Shown here: positions 1 through 10,700 of the stretch, piece after piece
Numbering within the stretch: the first letter of the stretch is position 1
How the letters are laid out: each line of letters begins with the position of its first letter
Source: Phallusia mammillata
Taxonomy: Eukaryota; Chordata; Ascidiacea; Phlebobranchia; Ascidiidae
NCBI GenBank assembly: GCA_003260075.1
Contig: QLIY01000160.1
Coordinates: 150,715-214,714, forward strand
DNA: 64,000 nucleotides
Reading direction: 5' to 3'
Program-made: the position numbers and the translations under genes
Notes under the pieces: generated by a model
What the model saw: only the letters and a program-made list of their open reading frames with translations
What the model was told of the DNA's origin: nothing
Databases searched by the model: none

Positions 1-510
1 TAGCAAGATGTTAAGTAGTAAAGGGACAACCAAATACATCTTTCTCTGGAAGATTGTCATTAAAGTAAAGATCTGGTTGTCTAAAATTGTCCCCCAGCAC
101 CGACCGCAGTTTCACAAAAATTTCAAAAAAAATGTCAACGTTATGTAATTGGTTTATTCCTGGGGCAGAAAATCCATTCTTGAAAAATAATGGATTGGCA
201 GCAAATGTAGCAGAGACAAGTCAACCATTTTGTGATTGGTGAAGTTTTACAACTCAGCAACTATTAATGCGTGTCAAGAATCAAAGTACACGAAACATCA
301 CTTCGATGCATTCACATTCCTGCTGTTTACGTATGTCTGTGACCAGACACGAGCAAATAAACTGCATGAAGTTTTGTTCTTTTTTCAATGCAGTTAAGTG
401 AGCAATATCATTGCAGGTGAATCTGCTCATAGCTTAGCTTAGCCAGGATGTACAACCTTCCTTTCTCGGGATGAACTTCACAATATACCAACACATATAT
501 GTTACGCTTA
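1..510. other. NUP54 3' flank
   Basis: No coding exon is seen here. This is the downstream side of the minus-strand NUP54 gene. A possible minus-strand AATAAA poly(A) signal lies at 153-158, about 350 nt past the stop codon. Short open frames on both strands show no recognisable protein features. Confidence 0.5.
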
Positions 511-3500
511 TCATCTGTACGAATGCAATCGGTAGCCATGGTAACCGGCAGCGGAGTCCCGTATGTCATGTGCCTGCTCGTCCGCCGCCATTGTTTTTTC
601 AATCACGCTCAAGTCCCTGAAGTCGTCGGCGACAATCTTCACCAACGTACTCAGCCCCTCCTGTTGTTTTCGGAGATGAGCATGAATCTCAGCCAGTGCA
701 TCCGGATCAAGAGAGGTGGATGCTCCGAGAGCAGGAGGAAGAGTGGAATGATGTCGCATCCGAACTTGGGAAATGAGTTCGTTAAGGCGGCTCTGCAAAA
801 CCGCCAAGATTTTTTGATGTGGTTCAAAAAATGAGCTTACCGTAAAAAATGTAACTGTACTTGTACTGGTTTGAGATTTTTGGTTACAGATTTAATGAAG
901 TAAATCATTGCAATTTGTTTGAAATCTTCTTAAATTTGGTTAAGTCGGATTTTTCGATGGCTTTTGATATTGGCCTTTTTTTAACATGACCAAAATTTTC
1001 TGTTTTACGTTTTTTTACGTCAATAACGTTGTGTTACACCACTAGGTGAAGTGTGTGTCAGCAGACTGGGTTAAAATACATTTTACTATAGCATATACAC
1101 TACAACCTATTCTGCAAACTGTAATATATTCTCTATATTTATTTATATTGGGTCCTATATTAGCCAACATTTTTTATAATCTTGATTTGTTTCTGCAGGC
1201 AGAAACTCATGGGTCCCCAAAACCGCAAAGTTGTAAACAGACAACCATAAGAAACGGTGCTATAAAGTCAAACACAGTGATTGGTAGTGTTCCTAAAAAA
1301 AAAGTTATGTAAAGTACAAACTGTCTAAATCTCATGCAATTGAGACATTGTTATAAGTTTGTGTGCCTAAATAGCATAAAACACTGACATCTCAAAATGG
1401 CATATTATACAAACTGTCAAAATGTATTGTTGATTAATTCACACATTTTGGGGGGTTGGTAGGGTAAATAATAGGGCTGCAGGGTGAAACACAATATTCG
1501 ACAGCTACAAATGCCAAATTCATAAAACATAAAACTATCAAAAAATTTAAAACACAACAAACGATGCCCTAAAAAAGCACAATGAACAAACTGTCCAAAT
1601 TTCATCCGAATCGGACATTGTTTAAAAAATCACCCATTTTAGGGGTCTACTGGGGTAAATATTGGGGCTACAGTGTAAAACACAACAAACGATGCCCTAA
1701 AATGGCACAATGAACAAACTTTTCAAATTTCATCCAATTCGGACATTGTTCAAAATTTACCCATTTTAGGGGGCTAGTGGGGTAAACACTGGGGCTATCG
1801 AGTCAAACAAAACAAATGGCACATCTACATAACTATATCTAGCATCTGTGAAAATTTCATCCAAATCCATCAAACATTTCAAGGCAAAACGAGGTGGACA
1901 AACTTTGGCCAGAAGAAAAAGAAGAAAAAAAAGCAAACAAATAAGAGTAAAATCAATATGTGTCCCCTTCAGGGAAGGGAACCCATAATAACTGACAACA
2001 AATACTGGATAAACAGTAGTTTGGATTCAGTTTCAAAGAATATCAGTTTAAATTGGCTTCAAATACAAACAAAGTTGGTTGGCACTATTAACTAGTGAAA
2101 ACTAATTGTCCAGATGCACCACACTATAAGGCGCTGTTACTTACCCGAAATTGTGTAGGGGCATTAAGTTGATTTGCAATTGCATCAAGCTGAACACGAA
2201 GTTGTTCTTCCTCAGGTTGTATGGCATAACCTGCTTTTCGAATTATTTCTTGTGCTATAATCACCTGACAACAAAGGTACAAAATTAGTTCAGAAACGAT
2301 CTATTATCAACACCTCTTGTGCGAAGCCTGTGTTTTGAGCAAGGTTTTATTTTTTGGGGAAAACGATGTCGCTTTCCAGCAGTAGCTACTGTATCATATA
2401 TCTACCATTTGAAAATGCTAGACAGAAGACAACGTAATCATTTTCGTTTTGAACCCACCACTGCAAGACTTGGCCATGTGGAGAATAAATAAAGATTTCA
2501 GAGAAGAAATAAGTCTTTGTCTGAATAAAACCTTGATGGTACTTATAGGTATGGAAGTATGTTTACTACCTTTAAGGCTCTGTGAGAAAGTTCCAACAAT
2601 TTTCTTTTGTGTTGTTCTATTTTGGACTGTGTGTTTACTTGTTCCTGTTGTATATCATGCAAACCTTTGCTTAAAATCTGAAAAGTTAAAGCACAAACTT
2701 TATCAGTGTATTGTGGGTTATCATGATTTAAAATAGAGCAAGCAAGTTATTTCATTAAATAAGTGTTATGTATACAACTTGATTTCAAATGAAATACAAA
2801 AATGCATACAATAATGTTTGGCTATGTTATCCATTTGTCTAAACTCATTTTTTACAGATCCTAGAAGGAAAACCTGGGTTAATGTTTGCAAAAATGTTGG
2901 TGCATGGCATATTTGCCCCTGCTTGGTTTACTTACATCCAATCTGCTTTGGTGCTGTTTTGACATAAACTCCTGATGTTGTAAACGGTTTCTTAATTCTG
3001 CAAACCCGATCATGGGTACAGGAATAAGAGATTCTGGGTCTGGGTTATCTTTTTTTGCTTGTTCCCAAATTACTGGATCAATTCCTAATAAAGCATTTTT
3101 TTTGAGGAATAAAAAAAATATGTGGGGGAAATGCACAATGTATAAACTTCATTACTGGTCACCATTAAGAGCAACACTACAGCTTTTCCAAAATTAAATG
3201 AACAACAAAACTAAGCCAAATGTAAAATGTCTAGATTTCACTTATTTAACTCTTAACAACTTTTGCATACAAATTTACTATCACTTACATATCTGAGATA
3301 ATCTTGAGTATATATGTTTACCTGCTGGTGGGTTGACAAGAATTCTTTCAATCTGTTCACTTGACATTGTAACTCTTGGTACACAAGCTTCCATCAAAAC
3401 TTGTTGTTGCAGTTGTTGTTGAATGTTGTTCTGCTGCATGTAGCGATGCAGCTCAGAAGCTAAAACTCTCCTTACAGCACCAGTGGTAGTTGATTGTTCC

Positions 3501-6500
3501 GTGACATAAATTGTCATTTCACATCTAATGAATTAAAAATGGATTAAAAAACCTTGTGCTCAAAAATATGAATAAAATCAAAAATTTAACCAAACAAAAT
3601 TTTGTTGATCAATGAAGCAAATCTAAACTATTTTTGTAAAATATGGTAGTTTTAAATTGACACAATTTTAAAACATTATGCAAAAAATCATTTTGATCCT
3701 TTTATAAAGGCTGATTAAAACATTAAACAAACTCGACAACTTTTTTGGTCATTTAAAAACATCTAGAATGGCCATCAATTACTTGTTGTCTGGCAAGGGT
3801 CTGATTGAATCAATCTTCACGGATAAATTTGCATTTGCACCAAGTATTTTATGAATAGCACCGGATACATTTGATTCTCCAGCACTTCTCATGTCACTTT
3901 CCTTTTTGTTGCAAACAATCGATACAAAACCATCACTATCTTTCATAGTGGGCAGGCAACTGAATCCAACAGCCTACGGTACAACATTGTTATACTAATA
4001 AAATACCCTTTTTTCGATTAAATTCAAGATCAAACACTTTATTTGCTAAAGCTGTTGACCAACAAATGTTGAAAAACTATGGCTTTGTCTATTTGAAAGG
4101 CATTTTGTAATCATTAAATTCGTTCACAATATGAACCAGTGTTACATCAATTGATGGGTTAAGTTAAGGCTAACAGTTGAAATGGCGATATTTGGCATAC
4201 CTTGAAATGGCAAAAATGATTCTCTGGATTGAAATTGATATGAGAACCATCTTTTCTATAATACCCTTTTCCTGTTCCCCAGAATGCCTGGATTTGATTC
4301 CACTTCATAATAATTGCATCACGCTCATCTCCGAAAACCAATGGCGCTGAAAGAGCTGTGGCCGTATTCAACAATAGAGCTGCAGCATTGTCTGAGTTGG
4401 AAAAGTAACATACTTAGAATATAATGAAGGTTTGCATTCTGATCATAGCCTTATAAAAAGCAATACATTTTATCAATATTTTATCCACAGTTCCCTTAAA
4501 ATCAACTGATGCTTTTGGATTTTTTGCTAGGTTATCTCATCGTGTCATAACATGAATGTGTATGTGCTTAGTGTGAATAAGCAAACAAATAGCACTCAAA
4601 CATAGATGTATGGAATCTACTTTGCCCTAACAATCAGCTAAGGTAAATTATAATTTTTTCAATCTTTTATAAATGAAATCATAACACAATTCTAAAGTAC
4701 AGGTACATATCTGTTGTATCACAATGATCAATTTGTCATCGAAAAATAAGTTTATTGCTTTATTTGTGTTCTTATACTTTAGCTTTAGAAAGAGTTCCCT
4801 GCAACATACAGTCTCTCAAAAACCAACCTTGAGTGTTGCCAGGTTGTTGTTGCTGCTGTTGTTGTTGTTGTCCGAATAGTCCTCCTGACATGGTATTTGT
4901 ACCAAAACCTGTACTAGTTGTGGGTTTTGAAAATCCAAATCCTACAAAATGTCACAAAATTTTATTAACACAGTTGTAACTTTGGTTAATTTCAGCTTCA
5001 AACAAAACTAACTTAATTCAGTTGTGACTTAACACTAGGACAGATTTGCATTGAAGTTTTACCTTGGTAACCCAGCTCATTTTGTCCAGACTTCTACCGA
5101 AAAAACATTTGTTACCCAGTTTCAATTAGCATATATCTTTACCCAGCATTTAACAAAATAATTGATACTCAAGCAGAAACAAATGGGTTTCCACAAACAT
5201 ACATAAAGTGATAAGGATATCAACATTTTCGTATGCTCTTTGTCCATCATTATATTGAAATGTTTTTTTCAAGCACTTAAAAAGAGCAGGTGGTATCAAG
5301 CTATTGTATGTGCAGTAGCCAAGCAGACAATCAGCATTTCTCATATCTTTAAGGTGGCTTTGGACCTTGTAGTTCCCTTCTTTATGTTTAAAAACAACAA
5401 TTTGCAAAACCCAAGTATCAATTAAAAGCGTTTTTTTATGAAGTCAAAATTGCAAATACTGGCATGTTGTAACAAAAGCAACAAATCATTCTTAACTGTG
5501 TTTTAAAAATGTACATGTTGAACTGCAATAACCTACCACCACACTGCAATAAAGCAGGTAGTGTCCACCCAAAGACTTTGTCACAAACCCAGAACACACA
5601 AAATATGTACAATGCTTTGTACAAAAAAAATGTTAGCCCTGCATTATTACACTAGTTCTTGACCAAACAGCATTAGACAGAAAAATATAAGGAATAAATT
5701 AATATGTGTCCTCGCCAGGGAAGGAGACCAATAATTACCTGTAGAAGATGTTCCACCAAACAAACTTGAACTTGTGGTTTTGGATCCAAACCCACTTCCA
5801 AATCCGGTTGAGGCTCCAAAAGCTGGTGCACTGGTTGAAGCTGTACTTCCAAAATTAAACACTGAAGGCTTTTTTACATCAGTGCCTCCAAAACCTTTAA
5901 ATAATAAATTCAATGGCACAGCAAATATCAAGCAATATAATGGTAAATTTGAGCAACGAAACATTTTGAAAAACTACACACAGTTTAGCTACAAGGTTTT
6001 AATGTAGTTCTAGTTTGGTGCTCATCTGCATTTCATCATCAGGCTAAAGCATGAGATATATGACCCACAAGAGCAATTAATTGTGTGCTATGCTTTGAAA
6101 TCTTTAACATGGCTGGCAAAATAAGAAATAGCATTTAAGACTGCCATACCTACTATAAATTTAACACATATGTCAGCAGTGTTTTTTTAAGGTGTTTTGG
6201 GGGACCGAAACGGTATGTAAGCAACTACCTGTTGTTGTACTAGTTCCAAATAAATTGGAACCAGTTGTTTTTGCACCAAAGCCACCCCCAAAAGGTGTAG
6301 CTGTTCCTAGAGTTGGAGCACTTGATGCAGCTCCTCCAAAATTAAAAGTTGATTTCTTTGTGTCTACATAAAACAATTGCATTTACCCTGCAATGCCTGC
6401 ATAGGTTAAATATACTATCCCCCCCCCCAAAGTTGATTTCTTTGTGTCTACATAAAACAATTGCATTTACCCTGCATAGGTTACATATACTATTTTTTTT

Positions 6501-6659
6501 ACAAAAATGTCCGTTGTATTATGGACTGATACTTCTATCCTATATGTAAACAAACAAAGATTTTAAAAACAAGTCCAACAAAAGCAAATCACACTTACCA
6601 GTTCCTATACCAGCACCAGCAAACAGTCCTCCACTTCCAAAACCAACATTTTTAGCCAT
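511..6659 (-). CDS. NUP54: Nucleoporin p54 (FG-repeat nuclear pore protein), 11 exons
   Basis: Central-channel nucleoporin of the Nup62-Nup58-Nup54 complex, which lines the transport channel of the nuclear pore. Exons in transcript order: 6659-6599, 6363-6229, 5894-5739, 4941-4828, 4391-4201, 3973-3783, 3524-3322, 3084-2936, 2677-2570, 2264-2145, 792-511. All joins keep frame with GT-AG borders and give 569 aa (human about 507). The start MAKNVGFGSGG leads an FG domain of about 160 aa with GFG, LFG and FNFG repeats and a Gln run. The conserved Nup54 core follows: GDERDAIIMKWNQIQAFWGT, then DPVIWEQAKKDNPDPESLIP and EEEQLRVQLDAI. The C-terminal coiled-coil helix contains LNELISQVRM and LRKQQEGLSTLV. 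Exons 2 and 3 are homologous to each other (FG-exon duplication). The 5' part of exon 2 is repeated at 6429-6496 next to a 10-C tract, probably an assembly artefact. Identification rests on strong similarity along the whole length. Confidence 0.96.
1320..1985. repeat. Tandem ~128-nt repeat in NUP54 intron 10
   Basis: Two to three diverged units recur, each with a 'caaactgtccaaatttcatc' type core, a following 'acccattttagggg' box and an 'acacaacaaacgatgccct' box. The last two units are offset by about 128 nt (for example 1581 and 1709). The downstream tail, containing 'aatatgtgtcc' and 'cagggaagg', recurs near 5700-5735 in NUP54 intron 3. This suggests the 3' part of a dispersed element. No open frame is conserved between units. 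Confidence 0.55.
6344..6496. repeat. Duplicated NUP54 exon-2 border split by a 10-C tract
   Basis: The sequence beginning 'aaagttgatttctttgtgtc' at 6344 recurs at 6429-6496 after exactly ten C (6419-6428). The copies differ by a few bases and one small indel. The repeat includes the minus-strand acceptor and first codons of NUP54 exon 2. The pattern matches many other C/G-tract junctions in the window and most likely reflects two haplotypes joined head to tail in the assembly. Confidence 0.7.
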
Positions 6660-6774
6660 GTTGTTTGACTCGTTTGGTAAAACACTGTGAAATCAAAGCA
6701 TAGTTTTATTTTAACCAAACATTTTTAAAACTATTCTTCCAACTTTATCAACCACCGTTCGCAATTCGCATTTT

Positions 6775-7040
6775 CCATTCGCACACTTGTTCGGCACGCT
6801 TGAGCGAGTGGTAGAGAGCTTGGGCTGGCTCCCGCTCTGGGAATTTCTGGTAGGTGGCGCTAAGGAGCATAGGCGTTTATGGTGCTGTTACAGCAGTTTG
6901 GGTTTATGGTAAGAATAATTGCTGAGTCAGCACCATAAACGCCTATGCTCCTTAGCGCCACCTACCAGAAATTCCCAGAGCGGGGGCCAGCCCAAGCTCT
7001 CTACCACTCGCTCAAGCGTGCCGAACAAGTGTGCGAATGG
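6775..7040. repeat. Near-perfect 113-nt inverted repeat, 40-nt loop
   Basis: The left arm 6775-6887 ('ccattcgcacacttgttcgg' onward) is the reverse complement of the right arm 6928-7040, with one mismatch in 113 positions. The loop is 6888-6927. It lies between the divergent NUP54 and NACHT-LRR genes. An n follows two bases after the right arm (7042). It could be a fold-back element, or an inverted duplication created at a contig end. No coding potential is seen. Confidence 0.85.
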
Positions 7041-7785
7041 ANAGTAGTTCTACCCGAGCGAGTATGTTCAAAACATAGAAATAATAAAGCAATTTATTAG
7101 ATGGCGACCCAAACCAAAGATCGATATAAAGTTATAGTTTTCTTTGGCCAAACTAGCAAACGCCCAAGTTTCTAACTAAAGAAGAAAGACCTTGTTTTAC
7201 CATTAGATCACATGTTTGCCCTTGTGCGACATAGAATAGGGTGACACTCAAACAAAACACACGCTACTCAAAAAAGTGGCTAAACTGAGATTGATTATAC
7301 TGAACAGTATTAGACCCTCCAACAGACAGCGTGGTCATTGACGATCAATGTCAATGAGAATAATTTCATTCGTCTTTTATTATGAAATTTATGATTTATC
7401 CTGTAGTTTTGTAGGAACTGAAGATGCCTGTTAGGCGAAATATGTATTCTATGTAAATTCATTGACTGATTCTGTAACTTGGAAAATTATACATTGCCTC
7501 GCAAAAAATCAAATTTCTGGGTTGGTATGTAGAAAATCAATGACAAACGCTCTTTTACTTTTCAAAAGCGAAATTATTATTTACAACAGTTTTTCTTTTT
7601 TGTGTCCTGTCACTCTATCGTGGTGGCGAAGTCTGGGACTTTCCCCATAGTAGTCGAGTGACGTAACGTCTCCAAAGAAGCACTCAAGCTCGTGCGCTTT
7701 GCTGCGAATCTCAGTTCCTTTGGGACTTGCAGTTCCTTTAGAGGAATTTAACACACTCAGAATAATAGCGAGGTAAGAACAAGAT

Positions 7786-10700
7786 ATGTCAGAGCCGAAC
7801 GAACCAACAGATGACCAGGGTCAAGAAGAACTTGATGTTATAATTGACAGGGTAAGTTAAATGGTGGTTGGGTAAAAATCTTGAACAAAAAGAAATGTAA
7901 TCTTTGTGCATGTATCAGTGTTTAGTGGGTATTGGGGACATTTAATTCTTGGAATGTATGTCTGTTTCAGCCTTGCAACTCACTACATAGCGTTTGACTT
8001 TAAAGTGGATTTATTTTAAAAATTTGATTGCTATGTCATAATATACAAACAACCAAATATCTTTCGTAGATGCAACTACATTAAAAAAGCGGCAAAACAT
8101 GTAAGTTGTATAAATTGGCATTTAGGAAAAAAATACAAGAGAAAACATAAGATCCTACAAATTTTTGAATGGCGTGGCGAAAAAGGTATAGGGTATGGAA
8201 ATAAACTTGTGACTTCTCTTGAGACGCTTAAATCTTTCCATTGTTATGCTCTTTCAGTAAGGGAACGATGGAATAGTACAGTGGGCAAGCTATGTCATGC
8301 GGTACAACCGGCCTTTTGTGAGTGATGTGACCAAGGGTAAAGATTTTACTGTCGTAAAACAATACAAGACGCGGGAAAGTTTGTTGGAACTGATGCTTGT
8401 AAAAGCAAAATACAAAAGCATAAACATGTAAATCTTCAAAAACCGCCGCACAACACTTTACAGTGCGTCTTGTCGGTTTTGATGAGGCGGGGTTGTAACC
8501 TGAACCCATTAAAGGGTTAAACAGAAAACATGTAAAACTTGATCTGTATGCTGATTTCGTCTTTCATTTGAGAATGACAAAACACACAAAAAAAACAGTT
8601 ACTAATGTTTTACGTCTTGTTTGAGGGTCGCACACAGCTCCAAAGACAAGTGTGTTAAAACTGTACCTTTAGTCCCTGATTCCATACACTCATGTTACAG
8701 GCCTCTTATGTCCATATTGGAGATATTCATCTGTACAACTTCCCAACAACTGTTGAAAACCCGCCGGAAAGATGCGAAAGTGTGGAACTAAACAGAATTG
8801 GTAAGTGAATGTGTGCGCACTCATGCCCTTCCACATCTCAATACATTCAAACAATCGATTGCGTAAAAAACGTGAATCCATCACGTTATAGTGCGACCTT
8901 TGAGACCGACTGGGACCCAGTATATTAATATGACATCAACGCATGATTTTTTGTCTGTTCGAGCCTTGTCATATTACAAATTAGTTTGCGGCATGTTCTA
9001 GGCAGTAAAAAGTTTTAAAGATTAAAGTTTCGTGGAATACGTTGACATAGTTTGTCCGATTCATACTAGAGACTGTTCGTTGTCACATAAACCGATATTT
9101 TAGTCCAAAACAGGAAAAAACCTTGTGTAAAATCACCTTCGTTGTGCCAACTTCCATTGTTGCGTAGCTTAGCTATTGTCCTCGTCATGGTTGTGTGAGC
9201 ACCTTTACATGTCCAAAAGTCGATTGGATGGTCACAAATTCTTGTCAAGATACGAGCTACATATTGCACAACTTTCAATAAAACATGGGTTGTAAAAAAA
9301 TGCATTATTGGAATTTGTCTGCAGACATTTTTGTCTTGTGTGCATACCGGCTGATTTCGTAAAAAAAATATCAACTGATTTCGTTTTTGTGGTGAAATCA
9401 TCATTATTGGTTCAGATACCTTTTTGATTGGGGTTCCTCAAAAACCCTCAAGGGCCTCATTGCTCATTTATCATGTGTCGCAATACTATATGACGGTATT
9501 CAAGCACGTTGCGCAACTTTTAAACACGCAGTTCCGTTTGCCCAAAAGAGCCGCAATCAGTAATTAAAAAAAACTCCGTATTAAATATTGGTAAATTAAT
9601 AGCGGTTAATTACAACTAAAAATGGTTACTCTCAAAACATAGTTGACAAACGACATCATATGACGATTGTGTACAGGAGCGGAACTAAAGTTGGCGCTTC
9701 GAAGCCAAACCAATGTAATCAGCGGAACAATACATTCACCAGTCGAGATGATCCAACCATTAATCCCAGTAACTTTGCCAATGGCCAGCGCTCCACAAAG
9801 AATGGATGACGACCTTAATTCAGAAGGGCATTTTCATCGGCGTGATGACATGAAAAAAATGTACGACCCCCATCCCGGTAACATAATAGCTGAACAACTG
9901 TTTTCATGGTCAAAAAGCCGCGCCACGGTCGAAAGCAGGGCACTTCGAAATGAAGCCTCGGCGGAAAATTTTATCACCAGAAATGGTAATGTAGTTGGTG
10001 TGGTTGGGCAGGCGGGCATTGGAAAAACGACTGCAGCAAAGCAGTGGGCAAAAGATGCGATTGATCAAAATCTATTCGGTGAAACCTCGTTTCTGTTTTT
10101 TATCGCACCGAGGTTTCTTAACTTCAACGTTGAAATGTCTTTTCTTCAGTTTTTGGTTTCCACAGTTTTGCCGAATTGGAGTTGTCCACCAGAGTACCGC
10201 GAAGGTCTTCTCAACGTCATTGCTCGTGACCAGCATGTTCTTATCATCGTTGATGGTGTAGACGAGTCCGCTTTTCAATCATTTACTACTGCTGTACATC
10301 AGGCGTCCTTGCACGGACAAGATACGGCTGAGGCTTATATGAAAAACCTGATGTCTGGAAATCTTCTCCCATTTGCCCGAAAGATTTTCACTTCTCGACC
10401 GGCGCAACTTTTCAATTTGAATCCCATTTATCGCCCGCATTTTATTGTCCAAATTCTCGGACTTGACAAGGATTTGCAGCAAAACCTCGGAAACCAGATA
10501 TGTGGCGGACAGTACGAAAGTGTGCAGCATGTTCTTTCTAGCAATCCTAGTCTGTTTGCCTACTGCTTTGTCCCCATCAACTTTATCCTTACAGTTAATT
10601 ATATTCTGAACTTCGGCACAGAAGAGTCATTCATTTCCATAACCAGGGTTTTGTCTTTTGCCTGCGAAAAGTTCTGTCATACCGATCATGTAGATTTGCT

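Noticed and set aside
2449-2736. Plus-strand 95-codon frame with hydrophobic stretches
   Set aside because: It overlaps NUP54 exon 9 (2570-2677) in antisense. The minus-strand exon has homology and correct splice sites.
5774-6007. Plus-strand 77-codon frame
   Set aside because: Antisense shadow of NUP54 exon 3.
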